Shown: in pieces, positions 1 to 6,492 of the stretch
How positions within the stretch are numbered: the stretch's first letter is position 1
Layout of the letters: every line of letters begins with the position of its first letter
Origin: an uncultured Treponema sp.
GTDB taxonomy: Bacteria > Spirochaetota > Spirochaetia > Treponematales > Treponemataceae
DNA length: 7,748 bases
Assembly (NCBI GenBank): GCA_937885235.1
Contig: CAKZZK010000230.1
Span: 1-7,748 of the forward strand
Direction of reading: 5' to 3'
The notes under the pieces: generated by a model
Databases searched by the model: none
What the model saw: the letters and a program-made list of their open reading frames with translations, nothing else
Told to the model about the DNA's origin: nothing
Position numbers and translations under genes: made by a program

Positions 1-142
1 AGGTGAGCGTGCGGGTGGGAGCGGTCACTTCCTTTTTTGCGTAGCTTTCTCCTCGCGGACAGGCATTGCCCGTCACGGTCAGGGAGGGGCTTATTTCGAG
101 CTGGCAGCCCATCGGGCAGATAATACAGGTAAGGTGCTGCAT
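1..142 (-). CDS. DUF1667 family protein (3' end beyond the window)
   Basis: Only the first 47 codons are visible, starting at ATG 142, one base after the preceding stop. The reading is MQHLTCIICPMGCQLEI (1-17), then GNACPRGESYAKKEV (25-39) and PTRTLT (42-47). This fits the DUF1667 family as I know it: a C-x2-C-x3-C start (Cys6, Cys9, Cys13) and a later CPRG (Cys28). The four Cys are candidate Fe-S or metal ligands. Members are small soluble proteins (about 110-130 aa) usually encoded beside the two flavoproteins found here. No experimental function is known to me. Position suggests an electron-transfer subunit taking the place of GlpC, which is inference. The gene is too short in the window to judge its C-terminal domain. 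Confidence 0.85.
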   Translation of the reverse strand, partial: MQHLTCIICPMGCQLEISPSLTVTGNACPRGESYAKKEVTAPTRTLT

Positions 143-143
143 A

Positions 144-1493
144 TTAATCTATTAAATCCTCCGGCAATTCTATTGAAACGGTGAGAGCTTGTCCGCCCTC
201 TTTAAGGCAGGCAAGCTCCTTTGCTTTGAGCGTGATGGTCTGCATCTCCCCCGGACGCACAATGCGTTTGTTCTGATGGGCAATAGCCCGCGCCCCCGCA
301 TAGACCACCACGTGGACAGCGCGGTAGACATCTGTAGAACGGAACATGAGCATGACGCTTTCTTCTGCGGAAGAAACGGAAACGGAAGACAGGTCCAGCT
401 GCTGAGGGACAACATAGCGCACCCGATTCCCCGGCATGACGGGCACTGGGGACAGCGCTTTCTCAGGCAGCGCGGCAGCATGCACATACTGCGCCGCACA
501 TTTTCCCGCGAGCAGGCTTTCCACCGTCACATAATCCACAAGGTCATGCACATGCACGCTGTTGCCACAGGCAAAGATGCCGGGAACAGACGTTTCCATG
601 CGCTGGGTAACAGAGGGTCCCTTGGTAATGCCGTCTATAGCCACCCCTGCCGCTATGCTCACCTCGTTTTCGGGAATAAGCCCCACGCTCAGCAGCACGG
701 TGTCGCAGGGGATAAATTCCTCAGTTCCCGCTATGGGCTTTCGCTGCCCGTCAACCTGCGCAATGGTAACGCCGCTAACGCGCTCGCTTCCGTGTATCTG
801 TATGATGGTCGTGGAAAGACGGAGGGGAATATTGAAATTTTCAAGACACTGCGTCATATTCCGCGCAAGCCCTGCGGAATAGCCCATGATTTCACAGACA
901 AGCTTAACCTCAGCCCCTTCCAGCGTAAGCCGCCGTGCCATGATGAGCCCGATGTCCCCGCTGCCCAGAATGACGACCTTCCTGCCGGGCAGGTAGCCGT
1001 CAATATTGACAAAGCGCTGCGCACTGCCCGCTGTGAAAATGCCCGCCGGACGGGTGCCGGGAATAACAAGCGCACCCCGCGTCCTCTCCCTGCAGCCCAT
1101 TGCAAGTACAATGCTGCGGGCCTGCAAACGGCAAAGTCCTTCCGCCGCGCTGATTGCCACCACCTCATGCAATGTACCCTGCCGCGGGTCGCCGCGCTTG
1201 ATTTCAAGCACCATCGTATTTGTCTTGATGAGCACCCCGAGGCTTTCTGCCTGAGACACAAACCTGAGCGCATATTCGGGACCAGTCAGTTCCTCCCCAA
1301 AATAGTGGAGTCCAAAGCCATTATGTATGCACTGCAAGAGGATGCCGCCAGCCCGCTTGTCCCGCTCAAGGACAAGGACTTTGCGCAATCCGTTTTGCTT
1401 TGCCGCAATAGCAGCCGCAAGCCCTGCGGGACCGCCGCCGATTACGACGGCATCGTATACGTTTTCTTCTATTATATTGTCTCTCTCATTCAT
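144..1493 (-). CDS. NAD(FAD)-type pyridine nucleotide oxidoreductase, probable second subunit of the GlpA-like enzyme
   Basis: A two-dinucleotide-domain flavoprotein of 449 aa. Its FAD motif is VVIGGGPAGLAAA (16-28), followed by GGILLQCIHNGFGLHYFGEE (49-68), typical of oxidoreductases related to HcnB/OoxA-type subunits. ATG-like motif: VLAMGCRERTRG (129-140). A second Rossmann fold, VVILGSGDIGLIMARRL (173-189), suggests NAD(P)H binding. The FAD C-terminal motif is PGIFACGN (304-311), then VHDLVDYVTVESLLAG (315-330). The active-site CxxxxC disulfide of glutathione/lipoamide reductases is absent, so electrons probably pass between flavin, NAD(H) and a partner's Fe-S centre. Residues about 350-449 form an extra, mainly beta-type C-terminal domain. 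The start overlaps the preceding stop (ATGA) with AGGAG 8 nt upstream, indicating translational coupling and likely complex formation. By position it corresponds to GlpB, but it is longer than a simple GlpB and has its own nucleotide site. The role as an NAD-coupling subunit is inference. Confidence 0.85.
   Translation of the reverse strand: MNERDNIIEENVYDAVVIGGGPAGLAAAIAAKQNGLRKVLVLERDKRAGGILLQCIHNGFGLHYFGEELTGPEYALRFVSQAESLGVLIKTNTMVLEIKRGDPRQGTLHEVVAISAAEGLCRLQARSIVLAMGCRERTRGALVIPGTRPAGIFTAGSAQRFVNIDGYLPGRKVVILGSGDIGLIMARRLTLEGAEVKLVCEIMGYSAGLARNMTQCLENFNIPLRLSTTIIQIHGSERVSGVTIAQVDGQRKPIAGTEEFIPCDTVLLSVGLIPENEVSIAAGVAIDGITKGPSVTQRMETSVPGIFACGNSVHVHDLVDYVTVESLLAGKCAAQYVHAAALPEKALSPVPVMPGNRVRYVVPQQLDLSSVSVSSAEESVMLMFRSTDVYRAVHVVVYAGARAIAHQNKRIVRPGEMQTITLKAKELACLKEGGQALTVSIELPEDLID
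157..162 (-). promoter_or_regulatory. Strong Shine-Dalgarno (GGAGGA) at unusual distance from the DUF1667 start
   Basis: GGAGGA lies inside the last codons of the oxidoreductase gene, 14 nt upstream of the ATG at 142, longer than the usual 5-9 nt. An in-frame ATT at 148-146 would be 8 nt away but would be a very rare start codon. ATG remains the preferred start. Spacing is seen directly; its effect is inference. Confidence 0.5.
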
Positions 1494-3007
1494 TTTGAAA
1501 GCTCCTGCAACTGTTCCGCATAATCTGGGATGGACGGGCGGGTCTTTTCGCAGAGCACAAAGGAGCTGCCGCCCCGCTTGGTGACATTTATCATGGGAAT
1601 GTGCAGTTCCCTGCTCAGTATTTCTGTTACCCGCGGCGAGCAGAAACCTGCCTGACAGCGCCCCATGCCCGCACGGGTGCGCCGTTTTACGCCGTCAAGG
1701 TCAACAGCGCCGACCGCTGAATGGATTGCCGCGCAGATTTCCCCTTCCGTTATCATCTCGCAGCGGCAGATAATCTGCCCATAGCGTGAATCGCCCGCAA
1801 TGAGCCTCGCTTTTTCTTCGTTTGAGGCATCTTTGAACGAAGGGATCCCCCTCCGTTCCCCCTGAAAAGAAGTATTCTGCGAAAACTCCAGTCCGGCATT
1901 CCGCAAAATCTGGACGACATCCTCTGCAATGGCGGGTGCGGAACTGAGACCCGGAGAACAGATACCCGCCACATTGACAAATCGCGGCACAAAGCGGTCT
2001 TCCTCCACAATGAAATCCGCGACAGGCTTCATAATACCGTCTTTGTCTTTCTCACAGGCGATTGCACGAAGCCCCGCAAAGGAATTGATGATGTTCCGTG
2101 TGGGGATATTGTCCACAGAAAGAGATGCCGTTTTAAGAATCTGGCTCTGGGAGGCTGCGGTGGTGCCGGTATAGTTTTCCATATCAGCACCAACATCGTC
2201 CGCACTGGGACCGATGAGTATGTTGCCGTCAACAGTCTGCGTGACGAGGACGCCTTTTCCAAAGACGTTCGGCGTCTGGAAGAGCACGTGGGAGACCAGA
2301 TCCTTGCTTGCGGAATCAAGCAGGCAGTATTCCCCCCGCCGCTGCATGATGCGGAAATCCCGTGCCCCCGCCATTCTGCTTATGCTGTCTGCGGCAAGAC
2401 CCGCCGCGTTTACGACGAATTTCGCTACAATGCCTCCTCTGCTCGTATCAAGCAAAAAGCTGCCGTCAGCTTCCCGAGAGATTGCGTGCACCATTGTGTC
2501 GGCAAGAAATTCCACCCCGTTGCTGACGGCATTTTCCGCAATAGCCCACGTTGCCTGATAGGGGGAGATGATACCCGCGCTTTCGGCAAAAAGAGCGCCG
2601 ATGACAGCCTCGCTGCAGTGCGGTTCAAGCTCCCGCACCTCGTTCTGAGAGAGGACGCGGAGCCCCTTCACACCGTTCTGCAAGCCCCGCTCGTAAAGGC
2701 TGTGCACAGTCTTCATACCGCCCCCGTCAAAGGCAAGGACGAGGGAACCAATCCGCTTGTAGCAGAAATGCAGCTGTTCCGCTAAAGCGGGATAGAGCGC
2801 CGCACCCCTCACATTGTACACCGCCATACGTGTTCCTGGCAGCGGGTCATAGCCCGCATGGATGATGCCGCTGTTTGCCTTGCTTGAACCGCAGCTGACG
2901 TCATTTTCCTTGTCAAGCAGGCAGACTGAGGCACTCGTCTTTGCCAGTTCCCGCGCAATACATACACCGACTATGCCCGCACCGATTATCGCCACATCGT
3001 ATTTCAT
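1490..3007 (-). CDS. GlpA-like FAD dehydrogenase with C-terminal BFD-like [2Fe-2S] domain (probable glycerol-3-phosphate dehydrogenase)
   Basis: Predicted to oxidise glycerol-3-phosphate to dihydroxyacetone phosphate; directly downstream of glpK. 505 aa. The N-terminal Rossmann FAD motif is IIGAGIVG (7-14), followed by the DAO-family segment SSKANSGIIHAGYDPLPGT (41-59). The distal FAD-contact region is VNVAGICSPGLSSAPAIAE (344-362). The C-terminal domain has Cys414-x-Cys416 (IICRCE) and Cys451-x4-Cys456 (GRCQAGFC), the four-Cys pattern of the BFD-like [2Fe-2S] domain also carried by E. coli GlpA. There is no signal peptide or membrane helix, so membrane attachment would need partners. ATG at 3007 overlaps the glpK stop (ATGA) and has AGGA 6 nt upstream; a longer reading to 3055 lies inside glpK and precedes the conserved MKYDVAIIGAG start. 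The catalytic region also resembles LhgO/YgaF-type 2-hydroxyglutarate oxidases, so substrate assignment rests on context. Confidence 0.85.
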   Translation of the reverse strand: MKYDVAIIGAGIVGVCIARELAKTSASVCLLDKENDVSCGSSKANSGIIHAGYDPLPGTRMAVYNVRGAALYPALAEQLHFCYKRIGSLVLAFDGGGMKTVHSLYERGLQNGVKGLRVLSQNEVRELEPHCSEAVIGALFAESAGIISPYQATWAIAENAVSNGVEFLADTMVHAISREADGSFLLDTSRGGIVAKFVVNAAGLAADSISRMAGARDFRIMQRRGEYCLLDSASKDLVSHVLFQTPNVFGKGVLVTQTVDGNILIGPSADDVGADMENYTGTTAASQSQILKTASLSVDNIPTRNIINSFAGLRAIACEKDKDGIMKPVADFIVEEDRFVPRFVNVAGICSPGLSSAPAIAEDVVQILRNAGLEFSQNTSFQGERRGIPSFKDASNEEKARLIAGDSRYGQIICRCEMITEGEICAAIHSAVGAVDLDGVKRRTRAGMGRCQAGFCSPRVTEILSRELHIPMINVTKRGGSSFVLCEKTRPSIPDYAEQLQELSK

Positions 3008-4509
3008 GTCGTTTCCTGTATCCAGCTCTTGCTCCGCTCTACAGCCCGCTTCCACTGCGCGTAGAGCCGTTCCCGTTTTTCCTTGTCCATGCCTGGAGTG
3101 AAGATGCGTTCTACCGTCCAGATATTCAGTATTTCGTCTTTATCCTTCCAGAGCCCCGTCGCCAGTCCCGCACAGAACGCGGCACCGAGGGCTGTCGTCT
3201 CCACGTTTTTGGGGCGGAATATGGGCTTGCTGAGTATGTCCGACTGGAACTGCATCATGATGTCACTCACGCAGGCGCCGCCGTCGACCTTTACTTCCTT
3301 GATGGAAAAACCCGCGTCTTCACGCATACAGATGAGCATATCCTTTACCTGATAGGCTATGGCTTCCAGAGTGGCACGGCAGATATGTGCCTTGCTCACC
3401 CCGCGCGTAAGGCCTATGAGCAGGCCGCGGGCGTAAGAGTCCCAGTACGGCGTTCCCAGTCCCGTAAAAGCGGGCACAAGGATGACGCCGTTTGAATCTG
3501 CCACGCTTTCGGCAAGCGTGTCGCACTCATGCGCCGTGCGGATAAGTCCCAGCTGGTCGCGCAGCCATTTGATTGTCGCTCCTCCCATAAAGACGCTTCC
3601 TTCCAGCGCGTACTGCACGGAGCCGTCCAGACCTATGGCAATGGTGGTGAGCAGATTGTTCTTTGAGCGTATAGGCTGGCTGCCCGTGTTCATGAGCATA
3701 AAGCAGCCTGTGCCATACGTGGTCTTTACATCCCCCTTCTGGAAGCAGCCCTGCCCGAAGAGCGCCGCCTGCTGGTCTCCTATGCAGGAAGCGATGGGAA
3801 TTTCAAAGCCGCAGACGTTTCTGTCCGTCACGCCGTAGACGCAGGAGGAGTCCTTCACTTCCGGCAAAAGGCAGCGGGGAATACGCAGCAAGGCAAGCAG
3901 CTCTTCATCCCAGCAGAGCGTATGGATATTGAAGAGCATGGTGCGGCTCGCATTCGTATAGTCTGTGACGTGTACCCTGCCGCCGGTGAGCTTCCATACA
4001 AGCCATGTGTCTATGGTACCGGCAAGCAGTTCGCCGTTTTCAGCTTTCTGGCGCGCGCCGGGCACCTTGTCGAGAAGCCATTGGATTTTTGTTGCAGAAA
4101 AATAAGCATCGGGGATGAGCCCCGTCTTTTCCTGAATGAACTCGCCCCTGCCCTCTTTTATAAGCGCTTCGGCAATGTCTGCAGTGCGGCGGCACTGCCA
4201 GACGATGGCATGATGGATGGGTTTTCCCGTCTTCTTCTCCCAAAGAACAACTGTCTCGCGTTGGTTTGTAATGCCTATGGCAGCAAGCTCCGTCTCTTTG
4301 AGCTTTGCCCGCCGCAGGGCTTCCTGCATGACGGTGAGCGAACTGAGGAAAAGCTCCACCGCGTCATGCTCCACCCATCCCGGTTGGGGAAAGTACTGGG
4401 TGAATTCCTGCTGTGCGGAAGAAACTTTGCGGGCTTCGCTGTCAAAGACGATAGCCCGTGAGGATGTGGTGCCCTGATCGAGGGCAAGGATATAGTTTTT
4501 ATCTGCCAT
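3004..4509 (-). CDS. glpK: Glycerol kinase
   Basis: ATP-dependent phosphorylation of glycerol to sn-glycerol-3-phosphate in the cytoplasm, trapping glycerol that enters by diffusion or a GlpF facilitator (none visible here). The 501-aa length is typical. FGGY-kinase features: phosphate loop LALDQGTTSSRA (8-19), TNQRETVVLWEKKTGKPI (81-98) with glycerol-binding Arg84-Glu85, WQCRRT (104-109), Tyr136 in DAYFSATK, catalytic Asp245 in IGDQQAALFGQ (243-253), TYGTGCFMLMNTG (264-276), and AFTGLGTPYWDSYARG (347-362). ATG at 4509 gives the canonical N-terminus MADKNYILALDQGTTSS; a longer open reading to 4665 runs into the preceding gene and is not conserved. The His phosphorylated by the PTS in low-GC Gram-positive enzymes appears to be replaced (NVCGFEIP, 231-238), which suggests no HPr control. 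The E. coli FBP-loop sequence is also not evident. The stop overlaps the next start as ATGA. Expression probably comes from its own promoter. Confidence 0.97.
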   Translation of the reverse strand: MADKNYILALDQGTTSSRAIVFDSEARKVSSAQQEFTQYFPQPGWVEHDAVELFLSSLTVMQEALRRAKLKETELAAIGITNQRETVVLWEKKTGKPIHHAIVWQCRRTADIAEALIKEGRGEFIQEKTGLIPDAYFSATKIQWLLDKVPGARQKAENGELLAGTIDTWLVWKLTGGRVHVTDYTNASRTMLFNIHTLCWDEELLALLRIPRCLLPEVKDSSCVYGVTDRNVCGFEIPIASCIGDQQAALFGQGCFQKGDVKTTYGTGCFMLMNTGSQPIRSKNNLLTTIAIGLDGSVQYALEGSVFMGGATIKWLRDQLGLIRTAHECDTLAESVADSNGVILVPAFTGLGTPYWDSYARGLLIGLTRGVSKAHICRATLEAIAYQVKDMLICMREDAGFSIKEVKVDGGACVSDIMMQFQSDILSKPIFRPKNVETTALGAAFCAGLATGLWKDKDEILNIWTVERIFTPGMDKEKRERLYAQWKRAVERSKSWIQETT

Positions 4510-4515
4510 ACTACC

Positions 4516-4543
4516 AGTATAACATGGAATAAAAAACTTGCAG
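4516..4543 (-). promoter_or_regulatory. Predicted extended -10 promoter of glpK
   Basis: On the minus strand, TATACT (4521-4516) is preceded by TG one base upstream (TGTTATACT), an extended -10. A poor -35 match, CTGCAA (4543-4538), lies 16 bp upstream. The glpK ATG (4509) begins 6 nt after the -10 box, again predicting a leaderless or near-leaderless mRNA; GGTAGT before the ATG is not a convincing Shine-Dalgarno. The first eight bases, TATACTGG, match the pfkA promoter exactly. The -35 region lies in an AT-rich inverted repeat. Predicted from sequence only. Confidence 0.6.
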
Positions 4544-4553
4544 TATTTTTTAT
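4529..4553. repeat. AT-rich inverted repeat over the glpK promoter upstream region
   Basis: Perfect 8-bp arms, ATAAAAAA (4529-4536) and TTTTTTAT (4546-4553), flank a 9-base centre, CTTGCAGTA. The repeat covers the TAA stop of the FMN dehydrogenase gene and the -35/spacer part of the glpK promoter. It has no GC stem, so a classical intrinsic terminator is unlikely. An operator, A-tract DNA curvature or a weak terminator are possible readings. No known regulator site is recognised. Confidence 0.45.
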
Positions 4554-5395
4554 CGAGAACGGTGTTCTTTGCAGACGGCGGTGATGATCGGACGCCCCTG
4601 CAGGACGGTATGCACCCCGTAGGAGGCGGCTTTCGCAATATCTTCTGCCGTGCGGATGCCGCCATCTATCCACAGCTGCCCGCAAAAAGAGCGCAATTCC
4701 GCCGCATGCTCAGCCAAGAACTGCGCCGTGCTGCCCTCGCGTGTCTCCACGCGTCCTCCGTGGTTTGAGATGTAGACGATGTCCGGCTTTACCTGCTTGA
4801 CAGCCTCCCTGTCCGCATCCGTAAAGATGCCCTTGATGGCGAAAGGCAGTCCCTTGGCGTTGCAGTGGCGCTTCAGCTCCATAAGCTGCTCAGGTGACTT
4901 CTTTTCCAATTTTACCAGATTGCGCATGGTGATGATGTTGTAGGCATCTATATCTATGCCCGCAATCTCCGCCACGCCGTCAGCCCATTCCAAGCGTGAA
5001 AAAATCTTTTCGTTTGCGTAGGGCTTGATGAATACCGCCGCACGAATGGCAGCGTCAGTGCGCTGTGCGTCCTTTACGGCGGCAATGCCGTATTGAAGCT
5101 TGCAGTCGGGAGTGCCGTCGCCTATGCTCAGCTTAATGCCCTGCCCTGCGCAGTGATGGATGAGGTCAAAGTAAAGCTGGCGCTCGTCCTCATAGCCTAC
5201 GTTTTCCACCGCCCCCGTAATCGGGGCAAGCCGCAGCTCAGGGGAAGGCAGAAGGTAGGGGCCTGCGGGGATTTTTGCCCACGCCTCGCAGTTCAGGATA
5301 AAGTTCCTGCTTGCGTTCGGTCCGCCCATGCCCGGCATCTCTCCCACACAGCCGTAGCCATCGCAGTGATCGCAGAAATGACAGTTAAAAGCCAT
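4550..5395 (-). CDS. FMN-dependent alpha-hydroxy-acid dehydrogenase-like protein with N-terminal Cys cluster
   Basis: A short (281 aa) member of the FMN-dependent alpha-hydroxy-acid oxidase/dehydrogenase TIM-barrel family, whose characterised members (L-lactate dehydrogenase, glycolate oxidase) oxidise 2-hydroxy acids and have about 350-400 residues. Family signatures in the C-terminal half: AIKGIF (Lys188, FMN contact), ISNHGGR (209-215, with catalytic-type His212 and substrate-type Arg215), WIDGGIRT (242-249) and LQGRPI (265-270). The N-terminus is unusual: Cys5, Cys8, Cys11 and Cys16 form C-x2-C-x2-C-x4-C, followed by GEMPGMGG. I recall a similar cluster in clostridial 'alpha-hydroxy-acid oxidizing protein' sequences. 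It might hold an Fe-S cluster or metal. The start is ATG at 5395, 4 bp after the pfkA stop, with GGGGGA 8 nt upstream. An in-frame reading reaches back to 5455 but lies inside pfkA. There is no signal peptide or membrane segment. The substrate is unknown; lactate or another 2-hydroxy acid is a guess. Confidence 0.82.
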   Translation of the reverse strand: MAFNCHFCDHCDGYGCVGEMPGMGGPNASRNFILNCEAWAKIPAGPYLLPSPELRLAPITGAVENVGYEDERQLYFDLIHHCAGQGIKLSIGDGTPDCKLQYGIAAVKDAQRTDAAIRAAVFIKPYANEKIFSRLEWADGVAEIAGIDIDAYNIITMRNLVKLEKKSPEQLMELKRHCNAKGLPFAIKGIFTDADREAVKQVKPDIVYISNHGGRVETREGSTAQFLAEHAAELRSFCGQLWIDGGIRTAEDIAKAASYGVHTVLQGRPIITAVCKEHRSR

Positions 5396-5399
5396 TGCC

Positions 5400-6485
5400 T
5401 TAATCCCCCAATCCTGTGCCCAGTTCCCGGGCTGCCTGAATGATGGGGGAATCAAGCGGAATATTCTTCACCTTGCCGGCAATCTCTTCCAGTGGCACAC
5501 CCACTATCTGCCCGTTCTGCAAGGCAACAAGCTTGCCGAAATTGCCTTCCGCAAGGAAATGTGCAGCAGCCGTGCCATACTGGGTGGCGAGTATCCTGTC
5601 GTAAGGAGAGGGAGTACCGCCGCGTTGCAGGTAGCCCAGCACTGTCACGCGGGATTCAAGCTTTGTGGCAGCTTCCAGCTCGTGCGCCACGCGGTAGGCA
5701 ATGGAATAAGGCATGGCAGCACGCGCTTTCTTGAACTCTTTCTTTTGCAAGAGCGCTTCTTCCTTGCTCTTTGCCCCTTCTGCCACTATGATGATGGAAA
5801 AGTTCTTGCCCGCATCGCGCCTTTCCATGACTTTCTGGGCTACTGCGTTTATATCGTAGGGAATTTCGGGGATGAGAATGACGTCTCCGCCGCCCGCAAG
5901 CCCTGCGTACAGACCAAGCCAGCCAGCCTTGTGCCCCATCACTTCGATGACCATGATGCGGCTGTGGCTGTGCGCGGTGGTGTGGATGCGGTCAATGGCA
6001 TCCGTAGCCACATCGAGCGCGGTATGGAAGCCAAACGTCATATCAGTCTTTACGATGTCGTTGTCAATGGTCTTGGGTAATCCAATGATGTTCAGCCCCT
6101 CGTTGGCGAGCAGGCTGGCGGTGGTGTTCGTACCGTTGCCGCCTATGCAGACGACCGCATCAAGATTCCACTTTTTGTAGTTTTCCTTGATTGATTCCAC
6201 GGGAAGCAGTCCCGTTTCTGGATTTATCTGCGGGTTTTTGAAGGGCTTGTCGCGGGAAGTGCCCAGAATGGTTCCCCCCACCGTCAGTAAGCCGACCAAG
6301 TCCTGAGAGCCGAGGGAAAACATGTCCCCGTTTACCAGTCCGCGGTAGCCGTTGCGTATGCCGATTGCTTCCATGCCGTACTGCACCTTTGCCGTGCGGC
6401 ACACAGCGCGGATGGCAGCATTCAATCCCGGTGCGTCCCCACCGCTCGTCAGTATACCAAATCTTTTAACCTGTGAATCAACCAT
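5400..6485 (-). CDS. pfkA: 6-phosphofructokinase, mixed-substrate (group III-like) type
   Basis: Cytoplasmic glycolytic enzyme that phosphorylates fructose-6-phosphate to fructose-1,6-bisphosphate. At 361 residues it is close to group III length. Motifs in order: TSGGDAPGLNAA (13-24), IGGNGTNTTA (114-123), GLPKTIDND (135-143), EVMGHKAGW (181-189), PEIPYD (206-211), GYLQRGGTPSPYDR (284-297). Phosphoryl-donor signature: the residue equivalent to E. coli Gly104 is Gly118 (ATP-like), while the Gly124 equivalent is Lys138 (as in PPi and group III enzymes), and the Asp103 equivalent is Asn117. I recall GGNGT with PKTIDND from clostridial and spirochaetal group III enzymes annotated as ATP-dependent, so ATP is the likelier donor, but PPi cannot be excluded. 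Start: a longer reading from TTG at 6521 adds 12 residues, but that codon sits in the predicted -35 box. ATG at 6485 begins immediately before the conserved KRFGILTSGG, so I chose it. The next gene starts 4 bp after the stop. Confidence 0.93.
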   Translation of the reverse strand: MVDSQVKRFGILTSGGDAPGLNAAIRAVCRTAKVQYGMEAIGIRNGYRGLVNGDMFSLGSQDLVGLLTVGGTILGTSRDKPFKNPQINPETGLLPVESIKENYKKWNLDAVVCIGGNGTNTTASLLANEGLNIIGLPKTIDNDIVKTDMTFGFHTALDVATDAIDRIHTTAHSHSRIMVIEVMGHKAGWLGLYAGLAGGGDVILIPEIPYDINAVAQKVMERRDAGKNFSIIIVAEGAKSKEEALLQKKEFKKARAAMPYSIAYRVAHELEAATKLESRVTVLGYLQRGGTPSPYDRILATQYGTAAAHFLAEGNFGKLVALQNGQIVGVPLEEIAGKVKNIPLDSPIIQAARELGTGLGD

Positions 6486-6492
6486 AATTCCC

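Noticed and set aside
189..1523. A long plus-strand open frame (444 codons) almost fully opposite the oxidoreductase gene
   Set aside because: Its translation shows no recognisable domain and is rich in His, Arg and Cys, as expected for the antisense of a GC-biased coding frame. The minus strand carries clear FAD and NAD motifs throughout.
3007..3055. A 16-residue N-terminal extension of the GlpA-like protein
   Set aside because: It lies wholly in glpK coding sequence, while the ATG at 3007 has a well-placed SD and directly precedes the conserved Rossmann motif.
4529..4553. AT dyad as a Rho-independent terminator of the pfkA-FMN dehydrogenase unit
   Set aside because: The stem is entirely A/T with a 9-base loop, too weak for a standard terminator; an operator or bent-DNA role is more likely.
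4510..4665. A 52-residue N-terminal extension of glycerol kinase
   Set aside because: It overlaps the 3' end of the FMN dehydrogenase gene and the glpK promoter, and canonical GlpK sequences start at the MADKNYILALDQGTT equivalent.
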